A stretch of DNA of 64,000 nucleotides from Betaproteobacteria bacterium (GCA_016708825.1 JADJEZ010000009.1:1-64000); one strand, 5' to 3'; positions 38,565 through 47,488 are shown, numbered from the stretch's first letter. Notes: a model not told the origin generated them from the sequence alone. Program-made: numbers and translations.

Positions 38565-39060
38565 GCGCGCCATCGCGGGCGCGCGGGCGGTGACGCCGCG
38601 GCCGCGTGCGGGTGCCGGCTTCACGCTCATCGAGATCCTCGTGGTGGTCGCGATCGCGGGCATCGTGCTCGCGGTGGCCGCCGTGAACCTCTTTCCCGGC
38701 GACGAGGAAGTGGCGCGCCGCGAAACCGCCCTCCTCGCCCTCGACATCGAGGCGGCGCGCGACGACGCCTGGTTCGGCGGCCGGCCCACCGCGATCTCTC
38801 TCGCGGAAGGCCGGCTGCAGGTGCTCCGACTCGCCGCCGACCGGAGCTGGTCTCCGGTGTCCGGGCGGGGTCGCCGCCTGCCGGATGCGATGCGCATCGA
38901 GGCGCTCGCCATCGACGGCCGGCCGGTCGACGCGCGCGAAGTCCTCGTCTTCCTGCCCGACGGCCTGGGCGTTCCCTTCCGCGTGGCGCTCACGGTGCGC
39001 GGGCTCCCCAAGGCCATCGAGGGCGACGCCGCCGGCGCGGTGCGCGCGATCGTGCGATGA
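38536..39060 (+). CDS. gspH: Minor pseudopilin GspH
   Basis: 174-residue minor pseudopilin. GAGFTLIEILVVVAIAGIVL is the prepilin cleavage site and N-terminal helix, with Gly at -1 and Glu at +5. The outer start GTG 38536 gives a 28-residue leader that overlaps gspG; GTG 38590 would give a more typical 10-residue leader (VTPRPRAGAG). The globular domain has DIEAARDDAWFGGRPTAISL. Stop overlaps gspI (ATGA). Confidence 0.9.
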   Translation: MARTSATGNRRAIAGARAVTPRPRAGAGFTLIEILVVVAIAGIVLAVAAVNLFPGDEEVARRETALLALDIEAARDDAWFGGRPTAISLAEGRLQVLRLAADRSWSPVSGRGRRLPDAMRIEALAIDGRPVDAREVLVFLPDGLGVPFRVALTVRGLPKAIEGDAAGAVRAIVR

Positions 39061-39422
39061 AGCGCCGCCTGGGATTCACGCTGGTCGAGATCCTCGTCGC
39101 CATGGCGATCCTCGCGATCGCGCTCGCCGCGACCACGCGTGCCGCGAGCCTCGCCACCGACGGCGCCCGGGAGACGCGCGGCCGCCTTCTCGCCACCTGG
39201 GCCGCGGGCAACCGCCTGGCGGAGATGCGCGCCCGCGGGCTCTTCCCGGCGCCCGCGGTCACCACCGCCACCGTCGAGCAGGGCGGGCTCAGCCTCGTGG
39301 TGCAGGAGACCGTGGCCACCACGCCCAATCCCACGATCCTGCGCGTCGATTTCGCCGTCTCCGACGCGCGGGTGCCGGGCCGCGTGCTCTCCACGCACAC
39401 CGCCTTCCTGGTGAAGCCGTGA
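39057..39422 (+). CDS. gspI: Minor pseudopilin GspI
   Basis: 121-residue minor pseudopilin. MKRRLG leader, then FTLVEILVAMAILAIALAAT with Gly at -1 and Glu at +5; WAAGNRLAEMRARGLFP is the conserved GspI segment. With GspJ and GspK it forms the tip that starts the pseudopilus. Overlaps gspH and gspJ by 4 nt each. Confidence 0.95.
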   Translation: MKRRLGFTLVEILVAMAILAIALAATTRAASLATDGARETRGRLLATWAAGNRLAEMRARGLFPAPAVTTATVEQGGLSLVVQETVATTPNPTILRVDFAVSDARVPGRVLSTHTAFLVKP

Positions 39423-40009
39423 GGACGAGCCGCGCCTTCACCCTGGTGGAGCTCCTCATCGCGCTCGCGATCTTCGCGCTGCTCTCGGCCTTCGCCTACC
39501 GCGGCCTCGCGGTGATGCTGGAGAGCCGCGAGGCGCTGGAGCGCGATTCGCGCCGGTGGCGCGACCTCGCGCTCTTCGTGGCCCGCTTCGAGCGCGACGT
39601 GCAGGCCGCACTCGACCGCCCGGCCATCGGCGCCTCCGGCACCATGCTCGGCGCCCTGTCCTCCCGCCTCGACCTGCCCGGAGCCGACGGGCTCGCACTC
39701 ACGCGCGCCGGCGCAACGCTCTACGCCAACGACCTCGCGGCCCCGCAGCGCGTCGGCTACCGCTTCCGCGAAGGGCGCGTCGACCGCCTGGCCTGGCCGG
39801 CCGTGGACGCGGGACCGCGCGCCGAGGTCCAGGCGACACCGGTGCTCGAGGACGTGCGCGCGCTCGGCTTTCGCTTCCTCGACCGCGGCTTCGAATGGCG
39901 GCGCGACTGGGCCCTGCCGGCCGCGCAGGGCCGCCCGCTCGCGGTGGAAATGACGCTCGAGCTCTCCGGCGGCGAGAAGATCGTCCGCGTGGTGGACATC
40001 CCGCGATGA
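39419..40009 (+). CDS. gspJ: Minor pseudopilin GspJ
   Basis: 196-residue minor pseudopilin of the tip complex. GTG start overlapping the gspI stop (GTGA); leader VRTSRA, then FTLVELLIALAIFALLSAFA with Glu at +5. As in GspG, the -1 residue is Ala. Later segments LARDS-like ERDSRRWRDLALFVARFERD, PGADGLALTRAGATLY and FRFLDRGFEWRRDW fit GspJ. Stop overlaps gspK (ATGA). Confidence 0.94.
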   Translation: MRTSRAFTLVELLIALAIFALLSAFAYRGLAVMLESREALERDSRRWRDLALFVARFERDVQAALDRPAIGASGTMLGALSSRLDLPGADGLALTRAGATLYANDLAAPQRVGYRFREGRVDRLAWPAVDAGPRAEVQATPVLEDVRALGFRFLDRGFEWRRDWALPAAQGRPLAVEMTLELSGGEKIVRVVDIPR

Positions 40010-40938
40010 GGCGCGCCGCGCAGCGTGGCGTGGCCGTGGTGACCGCGATCCTCGTGGTCGCCGTGGCCGCCTCCGCGGCGACCTACATGCTCGCCCAGCA
40101 ATCGGCCACGCTCAACCAGACCGCGCTCGTCTCCTCCCGCGCCCAGGCCGATTCCTGGGCACAGGCAGGCCTCGACTGGGCGCGCGGAATACTGGCCGAG
40201 GACGCGCGCGCCGGCGCGACCGATACGCTCGACGAGGACTGGGCGCGTCCCCTCGCGGGCCTGCCCGTCGAACGCGCGCTGGTGAGCGGCGCCATCGTCG
40301 ACCTGCAATCGCGCTTCAACCTGAACAACGTCGTGAACGGCGGGCGCCGCAGCGACGCCGACGTGCAGATCCTCACGCGCCTGCTCGAGTCCCTGGGCCT
40401 CGACGCGGGGCTTGCGCTCGCCGTGCTGGACTGGGTGGACGCCGACTCCGACCTCGCCGGCAACGGCGGCGCCGAGGATGCGTACTACCTCGGGCTCGCG
40501 CGCCCCCACCGGGCGGCCAACCGGCCCCTGGCGCAGGTCGAGGAGCTCTACGCGGTGCGCGGCTTCGACGCCCGCGCGGTCGCCGCTCTCCGCCCGTTCG
40601 TCACCGCACTGCCCGCGCGCACCGCGGTCAACGCCAACACCGCGGCACCCGAGGTGCTCGCCGCGATCCTGCCTTCGCTTTCCCGGGAGGAGATCCGTGC
40701 ACTGGTCAGCGCCCGGCGCAAGATCGCGTTCAAGGACCGCGCCGACCTGAAGACGAAGACGCCGGCGGCGGCCGCGGCAGCCATCGACGCGAGCCTCGAC
40801 GTGAAGAGCGACCACTTCCTGGTGCAGGTGGGCGTCTCCCAGGACGACGTGCAGGTCGCGGCCGAGGCGCTCGTCGCGCGCGCCGCCCCGGGCGCGACTC
40901 CCGCGACGGCTATAATCTGGCGCCGACCGCTGTACTGA
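40006..40938 (+). CDS. gspK: Minor pseudopilin GspK
   Basis: 310-residue largest pseudopilin, cap of the tip complex. N-terminus RGVAVVTAILVVAVAASAAT lacks the +5 Glu, which is characteristic of GspK. DLQSRFNLNNVV and VLDWVDADSDLAGNGGAEDAYY form the conserved alpha domain with its Ca2+ site; TAVNANTAAPEVLAAILP follows. A perfect TATAAT occurs near its 3' end. Confidence 0.95.
   Translation: MRRAAQRGVAVVTAILVVAVAASAATYMLAQQSATLNQTALVSSRAQADSWAQAGLDWARGILAEDARAGATDTLDEDWARPLAGLPVERALVSGAIVDLQSRFNLNNVVNGGRRSDADVQILTRLLESLGLDAGLALAVLDWVDADSDLAGNGGAEDAYYLGLARPHRAANRPLAQVEELYAVRGFDARAVAALRPFVTALPARTAVNANTAAPEVLAAILPSLSREEIRALVSARRKIAFKDRADLKTKTPAAAAAAIDASLDVKSDHFLVQVGVSQDDVQVAAEALVARAAPGATPATAIIWRRPLY
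40911..40916 (+). promoter_or_regulatory. Possible internal -10 before gspL
   Basis: A perfect TATAAT inside the end of gspK, 43 bp before the gspL ATG, conspicuous in very GC-rich DNA. No -35 seen; it encodes Thr-Ile-Ile-adjacent codons and may be coincidence. Confidence 0.25.
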
Positions 40939-40958
40939 ATGCGGTCGCGCCTCCCGCC

Positions 40959-42059
40959 ATGATCCTGCGCATCCTCCTCCCCGCCGTCGACCGCCCCGAC
41001 GCCGATGCCTCCTTCGCGTGGTCGCTCGCCGACGGGCGCGGCGAGAAGCTGCGCGAAGCCACGACGCCGCTCGCCGACGTGCCGCGCGCCGGCACGGTGG
41101 AGGCGCTGCTGCCGGCCTCGCGCGTGCTGTTCGCGCGCCTGAAGCTGCCGAAGGTGAACGCGGCGACCATCCGCGAGCTGCTGCCCTTCGCGGTGGAAGA
41201 CCGCCTCCTCGCCGATCCCGCCCAGATCCACGCCGTGCCCGGCGCCACCAACGCCCGCGGCGAGACGCTGGTGGCGGTGGTGGACCGCGCATGGCTCGCC
41301 CGCGCCCTCGAAGTCCTCGCGGGCGCGGGGCTCCGACCCTCGCGCGCGGTGTGCGAAAGCGCGCTCCTGCCGGCGCGCGCCGGCGCCTGGCATGCCGTGC
41401 TCGGCACGGAGCGCTGCTTCCTCGTGGAGGACGATGGCCACGCCGTGGCTTTCGACCGGCCTGCCGGGGCGGAACCGCCGCTCGCCGTGCGCATCGCCGC
41501 CGATGAGGCCGCGCAGCGCGAAGCCCGGCCGCAACGGATCGAGGTGTTCGTGGATCCCGCGCTCGAGGCGCCCGATGCGGCGCTGTGGAGCGAACGCGCC
41601 GGCGTGACGGTGACGGTCTCGCAGGCGCGGCCGTCGCTTGCCGCATCGCTCTCTCCCCATGCCATCGACCTGCTCGCCGGCGACTTCGCGCGGCCGGCGG
41701 CGGCGCTGGGAACGCTTCGCCTGCCGAAGCTCGCCTGGGGGCTCGCGGCGGCGATCGTCGCGCTGCAGTTCGGGTTCACCACCGCCGACTGGTGGCGGCT
41801 CGAGCGCGAGCGCCGCGCGCTCGAGGCCGAGCGCGAGGCCATTTTCCGCGCTGCGTTCCCGGCGGCGAAGACGATCGTCGACCCGGCGCTGCAGATGCGC
41901 CGCAACGTGGCCGACCTGGAGCGCTCGCGCGGGCGCGCCACGGCAAGCGGTTTCCTCGCGCTCGCCACCGCCGCGGCGCAGCACGACGCGGCACCCGCGC
42001 GGCGCATGCGCTTCGCCGCCGGGCGGCTCGAGATCGACCGCGCGGAGGCGCCGAAATGA
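40959..42059 (+). CDS. gspL: Type II secretion protein GspL
   Basis: 366-residue bitopic protein that recruits GspE to the membrane. Cytoplasmic actin-like part (about 1-250: LPASRVLFARLKLPKVNAAT, IRELLPFAVEDRLLADP), one transmembrane helix near 257-277 (LAWGLAAAIVALQFGFTTAD), then a periplasmic ferredoxin-like domain with coiled-coil start (RLERERRALEAEREAIFRAA). Overlaps gspM by 4 nt. Confidence 0.94.
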   Translation: MILRILLPAVDRPDADASFAWSLADGRGEKLREATTPLADVPRAGTVEALLPASRVLFARLKLPKVNAATIRELLPFAVEDRLLADPAQIHAVPGATNARGETLVAVVDRAWLARALEVLAGAGLRPSRAVCESALLPARAGAWHAVLGTERCFLVEDDGHAVAFDRPAGAEPPLAVRIAADEAAQREARPQRIEVFVDPALEAPDAALWSERAGVTVTVSQARPSLAASLSPHAIDLLAGDFARPAAALGTLRLPKLAWGLAAAIVALQFGFTTADWWRLERERRALEAEREAIFRAAFPAAKTIVDPALQMRRNVADLERSRGRATASGFLALATAAAQHDAAPARRMRFAAGRLEIDRAEAPK

Positions 42060-42535
42060 ACGCGCCCGCCTTCTGGACGGCGAGGAGCGCGCGCGAGCGC
42101 GGCATGCTCGGCTGGGCGGCCGCGGCCGTCGCCGCGGTTCTCGTGATCGTCCTGGTGTGGCTTCCGGTGGAGCGCGCCCGCGCGCGCGTCTCCGCGCAAT
42201 TGCCGCAGTTGCGCGCATCGGTGGCCGAGATGCGCTTCCAGGCCGCGCAGGCCGATGCGCTTCGCGCCCTGCCCGCGCGCGAAGCCGGGCCCGCCGGCTC
42301 CCTCGCCGGCCTCGTGGCCTCCGGCGCGCTCGCGCAGGGGCTTCCGGGCGCCCGCCTCACCGCGCTCGACGCGAGGCGCCTTCGGCTCACGGCCCAGGAC
42401 GCGTCCTGGACGCGCCTCGTGGAGTGGATCGCCGCCGCGGGCGCGGCGCACGGGCTCGACGTGGAGGAAGCGACGATAGAGGCACTGCCCGCGGCCGGCC
42501 GCGTGCGCGCCGAAATCGTGCTCGCCGCGTCGTGA
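42056..42535 (+). CDS. gspM: Type II secretion protein GspM
   Basis: 159-residue partner of GspL. Short cytoplasmic N-terminus (FWTARSARERGMLGW), one transmembrane helix (about 20-37, AAAAVAAVLVIVLVWLPV), periplasmic coiled coil and ferredoxin-like domain. ATGA overlap with gspL; 64 nt to gspN, a gap without clear features. Confidence 0.9.
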   Translation: MNAPAFWTARSARERGMLGWAAAAVAAVLVIVLVWLPVERARARVSAQLPQLRASVAEMRFQAAQADALRALPAREAGPAGSLAGLVASGALAQGLPGARLTALDARRLRLTAQDASWTRLVEWIAAAGAAHGLDVEEATIEALPAAGRVRAEIVLAAS

Positions 42536-42599
42536 GCATCGCCCGATATTCCGCCGCGGCGGCAACCGCAGCCCTCCCGGCGACCGGCGGGCCACCGGC

Positions 42600-43346
42600 A
42601 TGAATGCCTTCCGCGCACTCCTGCTCGGCGTTCTCGCCTACGGCGTCTTCCTCGTCGCCACGGCTCCGGCGAGTGTGGCGGCCTCGCGCGTGGCGGCAGC
42701 CACGCAGGGCCAGGTGAGGCTCTCGGAGGTCACCGGCACGGTGTGGCGGGGAGTGACGCGCGTCGATGTCGTTTCACCCGGGCTCGTGTTCACCGTGGAC
42801 GAAGTGCGCTGGCGCTTCCTCCCCTCCCGCCTCTTCACCGGCCGCCTCGCCTTCGCCGTCGAGGCCCGCCTCGCGTCCTTGCGCGGCCGGGCGGAGGCCG
42901 CCCGCAGCCCCCTGGCCTGGCACCTGCGCGACCTGGACGTGCGCGGCGACGCATCCGCGATCACCGCGATCCTGCCTCTCGCGTCCGCGTGGCAGCCCGC
43001 CGGGGCGGTCGCCATCGATGCGCAGGCACTCTCGTGGGACGGCACGCGCGCGACCGGCAGCGCGACGATCGCGTGGAACGACGCGATGCTCGCCCTCTCG
43101 CAGGCCCGCCCGCTGGGAAGCTGGCGCGCGCAGGCCACGGCCGAGGCCGCGGCGCTTGAAATCGCGGTCGCGACGACGAAGGGGCCGCTGCGCCTGTCGG
43201 GGACGGGAACGCTCCCGATCCCCGGCCGCCTCGCCTTCAGCGGGGAAGCCCGCGCCGAGCCGGGGCGTGAGCGCGAACTCGAGCCGCTGCTGGACCTCCT
43301 CGGCCCCCGCCGGGCCGACGGCGCGCGCGCCCTCGAGCTGCGCTGA
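42600..43346 (+). CDS. gspN: Type II secretion protein GspN
   Basis: 248-residue inner-membrane protein with one N-terminal helix (LLLGVLAYGVFLVATAPASV) and a periplasmic beta-rich domain (EVTGTVWRGVTRVDVVSPGL, EVRWRFLPSRLFTGRLAF). GspN is present in only some T2SS operons and is often dispensable. The stop overlaps the next ATG by one base (TGATG). Confidence 0.88.
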   Translation: MNAFRALLLGVLAYGVFLVATAPASVAASRVAAATQGQVRLSEVTGTVWRGVTRVDVVSPGLVFTVDEVRWRFLPSRLFTGRLAFAVEARLASLRGRAEAARSPLAWHLRDLDVRGDASAITAILPLASAWQPAGAVAIDAQALSWDGTRATGSATIAWNDAMLALSQARPLGSWRAQATAEAAALEIAVATTKGPLRLSGTGTLPIPGRLAFSGEARAEPGRERELEPLLDLLGPRRADGARALELR

Positions 43347-44308
43347 TGGCGGCGCCGCCCTTCCGGGCGCCCTGGTGGCTCGCGAACCCGCACCTGCAGA
43401 CGATCTACGGCTCCCTCGTCGCCGCGCGCCCCGCGATCCACTACCGCCGCGAGCGCTGGGAGACGCCCGACGGCGACTTCGTGGATGCCGACCAGGTCGA
43501 CGGCGCGCCGGACCGCCCGTGGGTCGTGCTCTTCCACGGCCTCGAGGGTTCCTCCGCCTCGCCCTACGCGCGCACGCTCATGCAGCGCGTGGCCGAGCGC
43601 GGCTGGCGCGGGACGGTGGTGAACTTCCGGGGCTGCAGCGGCGAGCCCAACCGCCTCCTGCGCGCCTACCACTCCGGAGATTCCGCGGAGGTCGACTGGA
43701 TACTGCGCCGCCTGCGACCGCTCGCGAACGGCGCGCCGCTGCACGTCGCAGGCGTCTCCCTCGGCGGCAATGCCCTCCTCAAGTGGCTGGGCGAACGCGG
43801 CGACGAAGCCGCGGGTCTCGTGGCGAGCGCGGCCGCGGTCTCGGCCCCCCTGGACCTCATGGCCGCCGGCGAGGCGCTCGGGCGCGGCTTCCCGATCCTG
43901 TACGCGAAGCACTTCCTCGCCACCCTGAAGGCGCGCGCGGCCGCCAAGCACGCGCGATTCCCCGGGGCCTTCGACCTCGAGCGCATGCGCCGCTCGCGCA
44001 CGCTGCGCGAATTCGACGACGTGGTGACCGCGCCGCTGCACGGCTACCGGGATACCGACGACTACTGGACGCGCGCGAGCTCGAAGCCGCTGCTTGCCCG
44101 GATCCGCGTGCCCACCCTCGTGGTGAACGCCCGTGACGACCCGTTCCTGCCCGAGGCCGCCCTTCCCGCCTCCGGCGAGGTCTCGGCCGCCGTCACGATA
44201 GAATTCCCTTCTCGGGGCGGGCATGTGGGATTCGTCTCCGGCCCGTTCCCGGGCCACATCGGCTGGCTCGCGCAGCGCCTGCTGCACTTCTTCGATCACC
44301 AGGAATGA
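43346..44308 (+). CDS. YheT-family alpha/beta hydrolase
   Basis: 320 residues. APWWLANPHLQTIYGSLVA is the YheT signature; LFHGLEGSSASPYARTLMQ (oxyanion), NFRGCSGEPN, nucleophile elbow GVSLGGNALLKWLGE, Asp region NARDDPFLP and His in SRGGHVGF complete the catalytic set. Family substrates are probably esters; not established. Coupled to gspN (TGATG) but not a secretion component; next to the phosphomannomutase gene. Confidence 0.92.
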   Translation: MAAPPFRAPWWLANPHLQTIYGSLVAARPAIHYRRERWETPDGDFVDADQVDGAPDRPWVVLFHGLEGSSASPYARTLMQRVAERGWRGTVVNFRGCSGEPNRLLRAYHSGDSAEVDWILRRLRPLANGAPLHVAGVSLGGNALLKWLGERGDEAAGLVASAAAVSAPLDLMAAGEALGRGFPILYAKHFLATLKARAAAKHARFPGAFDLERMRRSRTLREFDDVVTAPLHGYRDTDDYWTRASSKPLLARIRVPTLVVNARDDPFLPEAALPASGEVSAAVTIEFPSRGGHVGFVSGPFPGHIGWLAQRLLHFFDHQE

Positions 44309-44315
44309 CACGCCC

Positions 44316-45698
44316 ATGGCAACCCCCATCGCCCCCGAGATCTTCAAGGCCTACGACATCCGCGGCATCGTCGACAGGACCCTCACGGAGGAAGCGGTCG
44401 AGGCGATCGGCCGCGGCCTCGGCACCCTGGGCGCGAAGCAGGGCGTGAAGCGCTTCGTGGTCGGCCGCGACGGGCGCCTCTCGGGCCCGCGCCTCGTGGC
44501 CGCTCTCACCCGCGGGTTGAACGCCGCCGGCATGGACGTGACCGACATCGGCGTCGTGGCCACACCCATGGTCTACTTCGCGACCCACGAGCTCGCCACG
44601 GGCAGCGGCGTCATGGTGACCGGCAGCCACAACCCGCCCGAGTACAACGGCCTGAAGATGATGGTGGCCGGCGACACGCTCGCTTCCGAGGCGATCCAGG
44701 ACCTGCGCCGCCTCGTCGAGGGCGGCAGGTTCGCCGCCGGCAAGGGCGCGAGCGAAGCGAAGGACATGACCGCGGCGTACCTCGCGCGCATCGTGGGCGA
44801 CGTGAAGCTCGGCCGCCTCGTGCGCGTGGCGATCGACTGCGGAAACGGCTCGCCCGGCGCGATCGCACCCGCGCTCTACCGCAAGCTCGGCTGCGAGGTG
44901 CAGGAGCTCTTCTGCGAGGTCGACGGCACCTTCCCCAACCACCATCCCGATCCCTCGAAGCCGGAGAACCTCCAGGACCTCATCCGGGCGGTGAAGGAAG
45001 GCCACGCGGAGCTGGGTCTCGCCTTCGACGGCGACGGCGACCGCCTCGGCGTGGTGACCAAGAGCGGGCGGATCATCTACGCGGACCGCCAGCTGATGCT
45101 CTTCGCCGCCGACGTGCTGCAGCGCAATCCCGGCGCGAAGGTGATCTTCGACGTGAAGTGCACCCGCAACCTCTTCGGCTGGATCCGCGACCACGGCGGC
45201 GAGCCGGTGCTGTGGAAGACCGGGCACTCGCTCATCAAGGCGAAGCTGAAGGAAACCGGCGCGCCGCTCGCCGGCGAGATGAGCGGGCACATCTTCTTCA
45301 AGGAACGCTGGTACGGCTTCGACGACGGCCTCTACGCGGGCGCGCGCCTGCTGGAGATCCTCTCGCGCGCGCCGAACCTCACCCAGGCCCTCGAGGGATT
45401 GCCCGATTCCATCGCCACACCGGAGCTGAACCTCGCGCTGGAGAAGGAAGGCGAGAACCACGCCCTCATCGCGAGGCTGCAGAAGAGCGCGACGTTCGAG
45501 GGCGCGACGGAGGTGATCACCCTCGACGGCCTGCGCGTCGAGTACGCCGACGGCTTCGGCCTCATGCGCGCCTCCAACACCACGCCCGTCCTCGTGCTGC
45601 GCTTCGAGGCCGACACGGAAAGCGCCCTCGCCCGCATCCAGGCGGACTTCCGCCGTGTCCTCGCCGAAGCCCTGCCGAAGGCGAAGCTGCCGTTCTAG
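44316..45698 (+). CDS. algC: Phosphomannomutase/phosphoglucomutase
   Basis: 460-residue alpha-D-phosphohexomutase interconverting mannose/glucose 6- and 1-phosphates, supplying LPS and exopolysaccharide precursors. Phosphoserine loop VTGSHNPPEYNG (S104), metal loop FDGDGDRLG, sugar loop AGEMSGHIFFKERWYG and C-terminal phosphate loop RASNTTPVLVLRFE are all intact. Seven nt after the YheT-like gene, so probably the same transcript. GspC-N plus polysaccharide precursor enzyme hints at a cell-surface role for the block. Confidence 0.95.
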   Translation: MATPIAPEIFKAYDIRGIVDRTLTEEAVEAIGRGLGTLGAKQGVKRFVVGRDGRLSGPRLVAALTRGLNAAGMDVTDIGVVATPMVYFATHELATGSGVMVTGSHNPPEYNGLKMMVAGDTLASEAIQDLRRLVEGGRFAAGKGASEAKDMTAAYLARIVGDVKLGRLVRVAIDCGNGSPGAIAPALYRKLGCEVQELFCEVDGTFPNHHPDPSKPENLQDLIRAVKEGHAELGLAFDGDGDRLGVVTKSGRIIYADRQLMLFAADVLQRNPGAKVIFDVKCTRNLFGWIRDHGGEPVLWKTGHSLIKAKLKETGAPLAGEMSGHIFFKERWYGFDDGLYAGARLLEILSRAPNLTQALEGLPDSIATPELNLALEKEGENHALIARLQKSATFEGATEVITLDGLRVEYADGFGLMRASNTTPVLVLRFEADTESALARIQADFRRVLAEALPKAKLPF

Positions 45699-45723
45699 GC
45701 GCCCGCCACGCCCCGGCACCGGA

Positions 45724-46719
45724 TCAAAAGAGGGTCAGCTCGCTTTCGAACTGCACGGTGCTGAGATCGCCCGCCGCGATCAGCTCCTCGTGACAGCACA
45801 CGCGGTTCCGGCCCGTGTGCTTCGCGTGGTAGAGCGCCGCGTCGGCCTGCTGGATGATGGTGGACGGGAGATCCTGCGCGCCGATGGCGACGAAGCCCGT
45901 GCTCACGGTGACGGTACCCACCTGGGGAAAGGCCCTCCCCTCGAGCTTGCGGCGGAAGCGCTCGAAGACCGACGCGGCCTGGGAAAGGTCGATGTCGTGC
46001 AGCACGACCACGAACTCCTCGCCGCCGAAGCGGAAGAGCAGGTCGTTGTCGCGGAAGCATTCGCGCATCAGCCGCGAGAAGAGCAGCAGCACCTCGTCCC
46101 CGTACAGGTGTCCCAGCCGGTCGTTGATGCGCTTGAAATGGTCGATGTCGAGCACCGCGAGGCACGCCCTCCGCCCGCCTTGCGGTCCCTCGCCCCGGCT
46201 GGCCTGCAGCAGCCCGCCGATCTTCTCGTCGAAGGTCTTGCGGTTGAGGAGCCCCGTGAGGGTGTCGGTCTGGCTGTCGGTCAGCAGGCGATGGTGGTTG
46301 CGGTAGACCGAAAGCGTCTGCGCGACGACCTGCGCCTGGTGCGGACCGAGGTCCTCATGCTCGACCAGGAGCCCGAGCAGGCGCTTGTCGGAGGCATCCA
46401 GCGGCACGACGAGGAGCTTGCCGGCGGAGCAATCCGAAGGCGCCTGGAACGGCGCCCGGGACTGGAAGCTCGCGACGAAGTCCGCGGTGATCTCCGGGAC
46501 CGGAAGGCCCGCCTTCGAGGCGACGTCGTTGCTGCGCCTCGCCTCGCCCTTCCAGGTCCACGCGCCGCGGGACTTGCGCGCCTGCGCCACGCAAATGCCG
46601 CGCGGGCTGAGCAGGGCGGCCACCGCCTGGCAGTAGTGCAGGTCGAGCGCCCGCGGCTCGCGCTCGCCGGTGAGCGTCACGAGGGCGTCGAGCACCGCGC
46701 CGATATTGACGTGCTGCAT
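45724..46719 (-). CDS. Diguanylate cyclase (GGDEF domain)
   Basis: 331-residue cytoplasmic protein making cyclic-di-GMP. The N-terminal part (about 1-140) is a GAF-like sensory region without membrane helices; the GGDEF domain (about 150-320) has DTLTGLLNRKTFDEKI, DIDHFKRINDRLGHLYGDEV and the active-site GGEEF at 232-236. An inhibitory I-site RDND lies at 223-226, five residues before it, so product feedback is likely. ATG 46719 (MQHVNIG) is chosen; an upstream in-frame TTG exists. Convergent with algC. Confidence 0.94.
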   Translation of the reverse strand: MQHVNIGAVLDALVTLTGEREPRALDLHYCQAVAALLSPRGICVAQARKSRGAWTWKGEARRSNDVASKAGLPVPEITADFVASFQSRAPFQAPSDCSAGKLLVVPLDASDKRLLGLLVEHEDLGPHQAQVVAQTLSVYRNHHRLLTDSQTDTLTGLLNRKTFDEKIGGLLQASRGEGPQGGRRACLAVLDIDHFKRINDRLGHLYGDEVLLLFSRLMRECFRDNDLLFRFGGEEFVVVLHDIDLSQAASVFERFRRKLEGRAFPQVGTVTVSTGFVAIGAQDLPSTIIQQADAALYHAKHTGRNRVCCHEELIAAGDLSTVQFESELTLF

Positions 46720-46857
46720 ATCCCGCCATCCGAAAGGACTTGGCAATAGGGGCCTTAACGGCAGATTCCGGCGAAGCTTGAGGGCGCGCGCGCTCCTGCC
46801 GGCTGGCGGCCCGAAATGTCATTCACGAACAACAGGTTGCGGGGCGGGCGCGGCGCC

Positions 46858-47340
46858 CTATTGGATCCCGAGCGCCTCGCGGGCGATCCCGTCGAGGAGC
46901 GCCTCGACCTCCTTCAACGCCGCCTTCGAAGCCGGCGTGCCGTCCGGGCGCCAGGGGCGCCGGAAGGACACGTGGATCTTTTCCGGTTCCCGGGCGGTGG
47001 CGTGGACGACCATCGCGTACGGGCACTGGGAGACGTTCGCCGGATCGGCTTCCATCATCTTCCTCGACAGGCTCGCGCTGCAGAAGACGAACGCCTGCGC
47101 ATCGGCATAGAGCTTCTTCGAGGAGTCGACATCCTTGCCGGTGCGCTCGAGCATGCGGTTCACGTGGGAGTGGTAATCGATCACCAGCCCGCGCGCCTCG
47201 ATCGCGGTCCGGAGGTCGTCGCGCACGTCCTCGAACTTCGCTTTCTTCGCGTAACTCACCACGGGGTACGGATCGGCTGCCTGCGCGAACGCGCTCAGCG
47301 CCATCGCGAGGGCCGGCAGGAAAACGCGCATCTTCGCCAT
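46858..47340 (-). CDS. Exported DUF302 protein
   Basis: 160 residues. Signal peptide (VFLPALAMALSAFAQA). DUF302 core: FEDVRDDLRTAIEARGLVID, YHSHVNRML, and CPYAMVVHATAREPEKIHVS near the C-terminus. DUF302 domains are small, of unknown role, often periplasmic in sulfur- or metal-related contexts. Good Shine-Dalgarno (ggaggagt) directly before the ATG. Confidence 0.88.
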   Translation of the reverse strand: MAKMRVFLPALAMALSAFAQAADPYPVVSYAKKAKFEDVRDDLRTAIEARGLVIDYHSHVNRMLERTGKDVDSSKKLYADAQAFVFCSASLSRKMMEADPANVSQCPYAMVVHATAREPEKIHVSFRRPWRPDGTPASKAALKEVEALLDGIAREALGIQ

Positions 47341-47425
47341 CACTCCTCCCAGGGGCAGGACATGCTGCATGCACGAACCGCCGCCCGGATCGGCTTCGAC
47401 GGAAGCGGCGTCGATCACCGAAAAG

Positions 47426-47431
47426 TATACT
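47426..47431 (+). promoter_or_regulatory. Candidate -10 (TATACT) for the mini-ORF and dehydrogenase
   Basis: TATACT is one mismatch from consensus and ends 6 nt before an ATG at 47438. The predicted transcript would begin on that ATG. No -35 recognised. Confidence 0.4.
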
Positions 47432-47437
47432 GCCACC

Positions 47438-47488
47438 ATGAGAGCCGGGATTTCCGCGGTCGTCCGCGCCCATCGCGCCACGCCATGA
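47438..47488 (+). CDS. Possible 16-codon leader ORF coupled to the dehydrogenase
   Basis: ATG 47438 opens a 16-residue ORF (MRAGISAVVRAHRATP) whose TGA overlaps the dehydrogenase ATG (ATGA). With a -10 placed exactly for a leaderless transcript this looks like a translated leader coupled to the next gene. No stall-type codon cluster is apparent. May be chance. Confidence 0.35.
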   Translation: MRAGISAVVRAHRATP

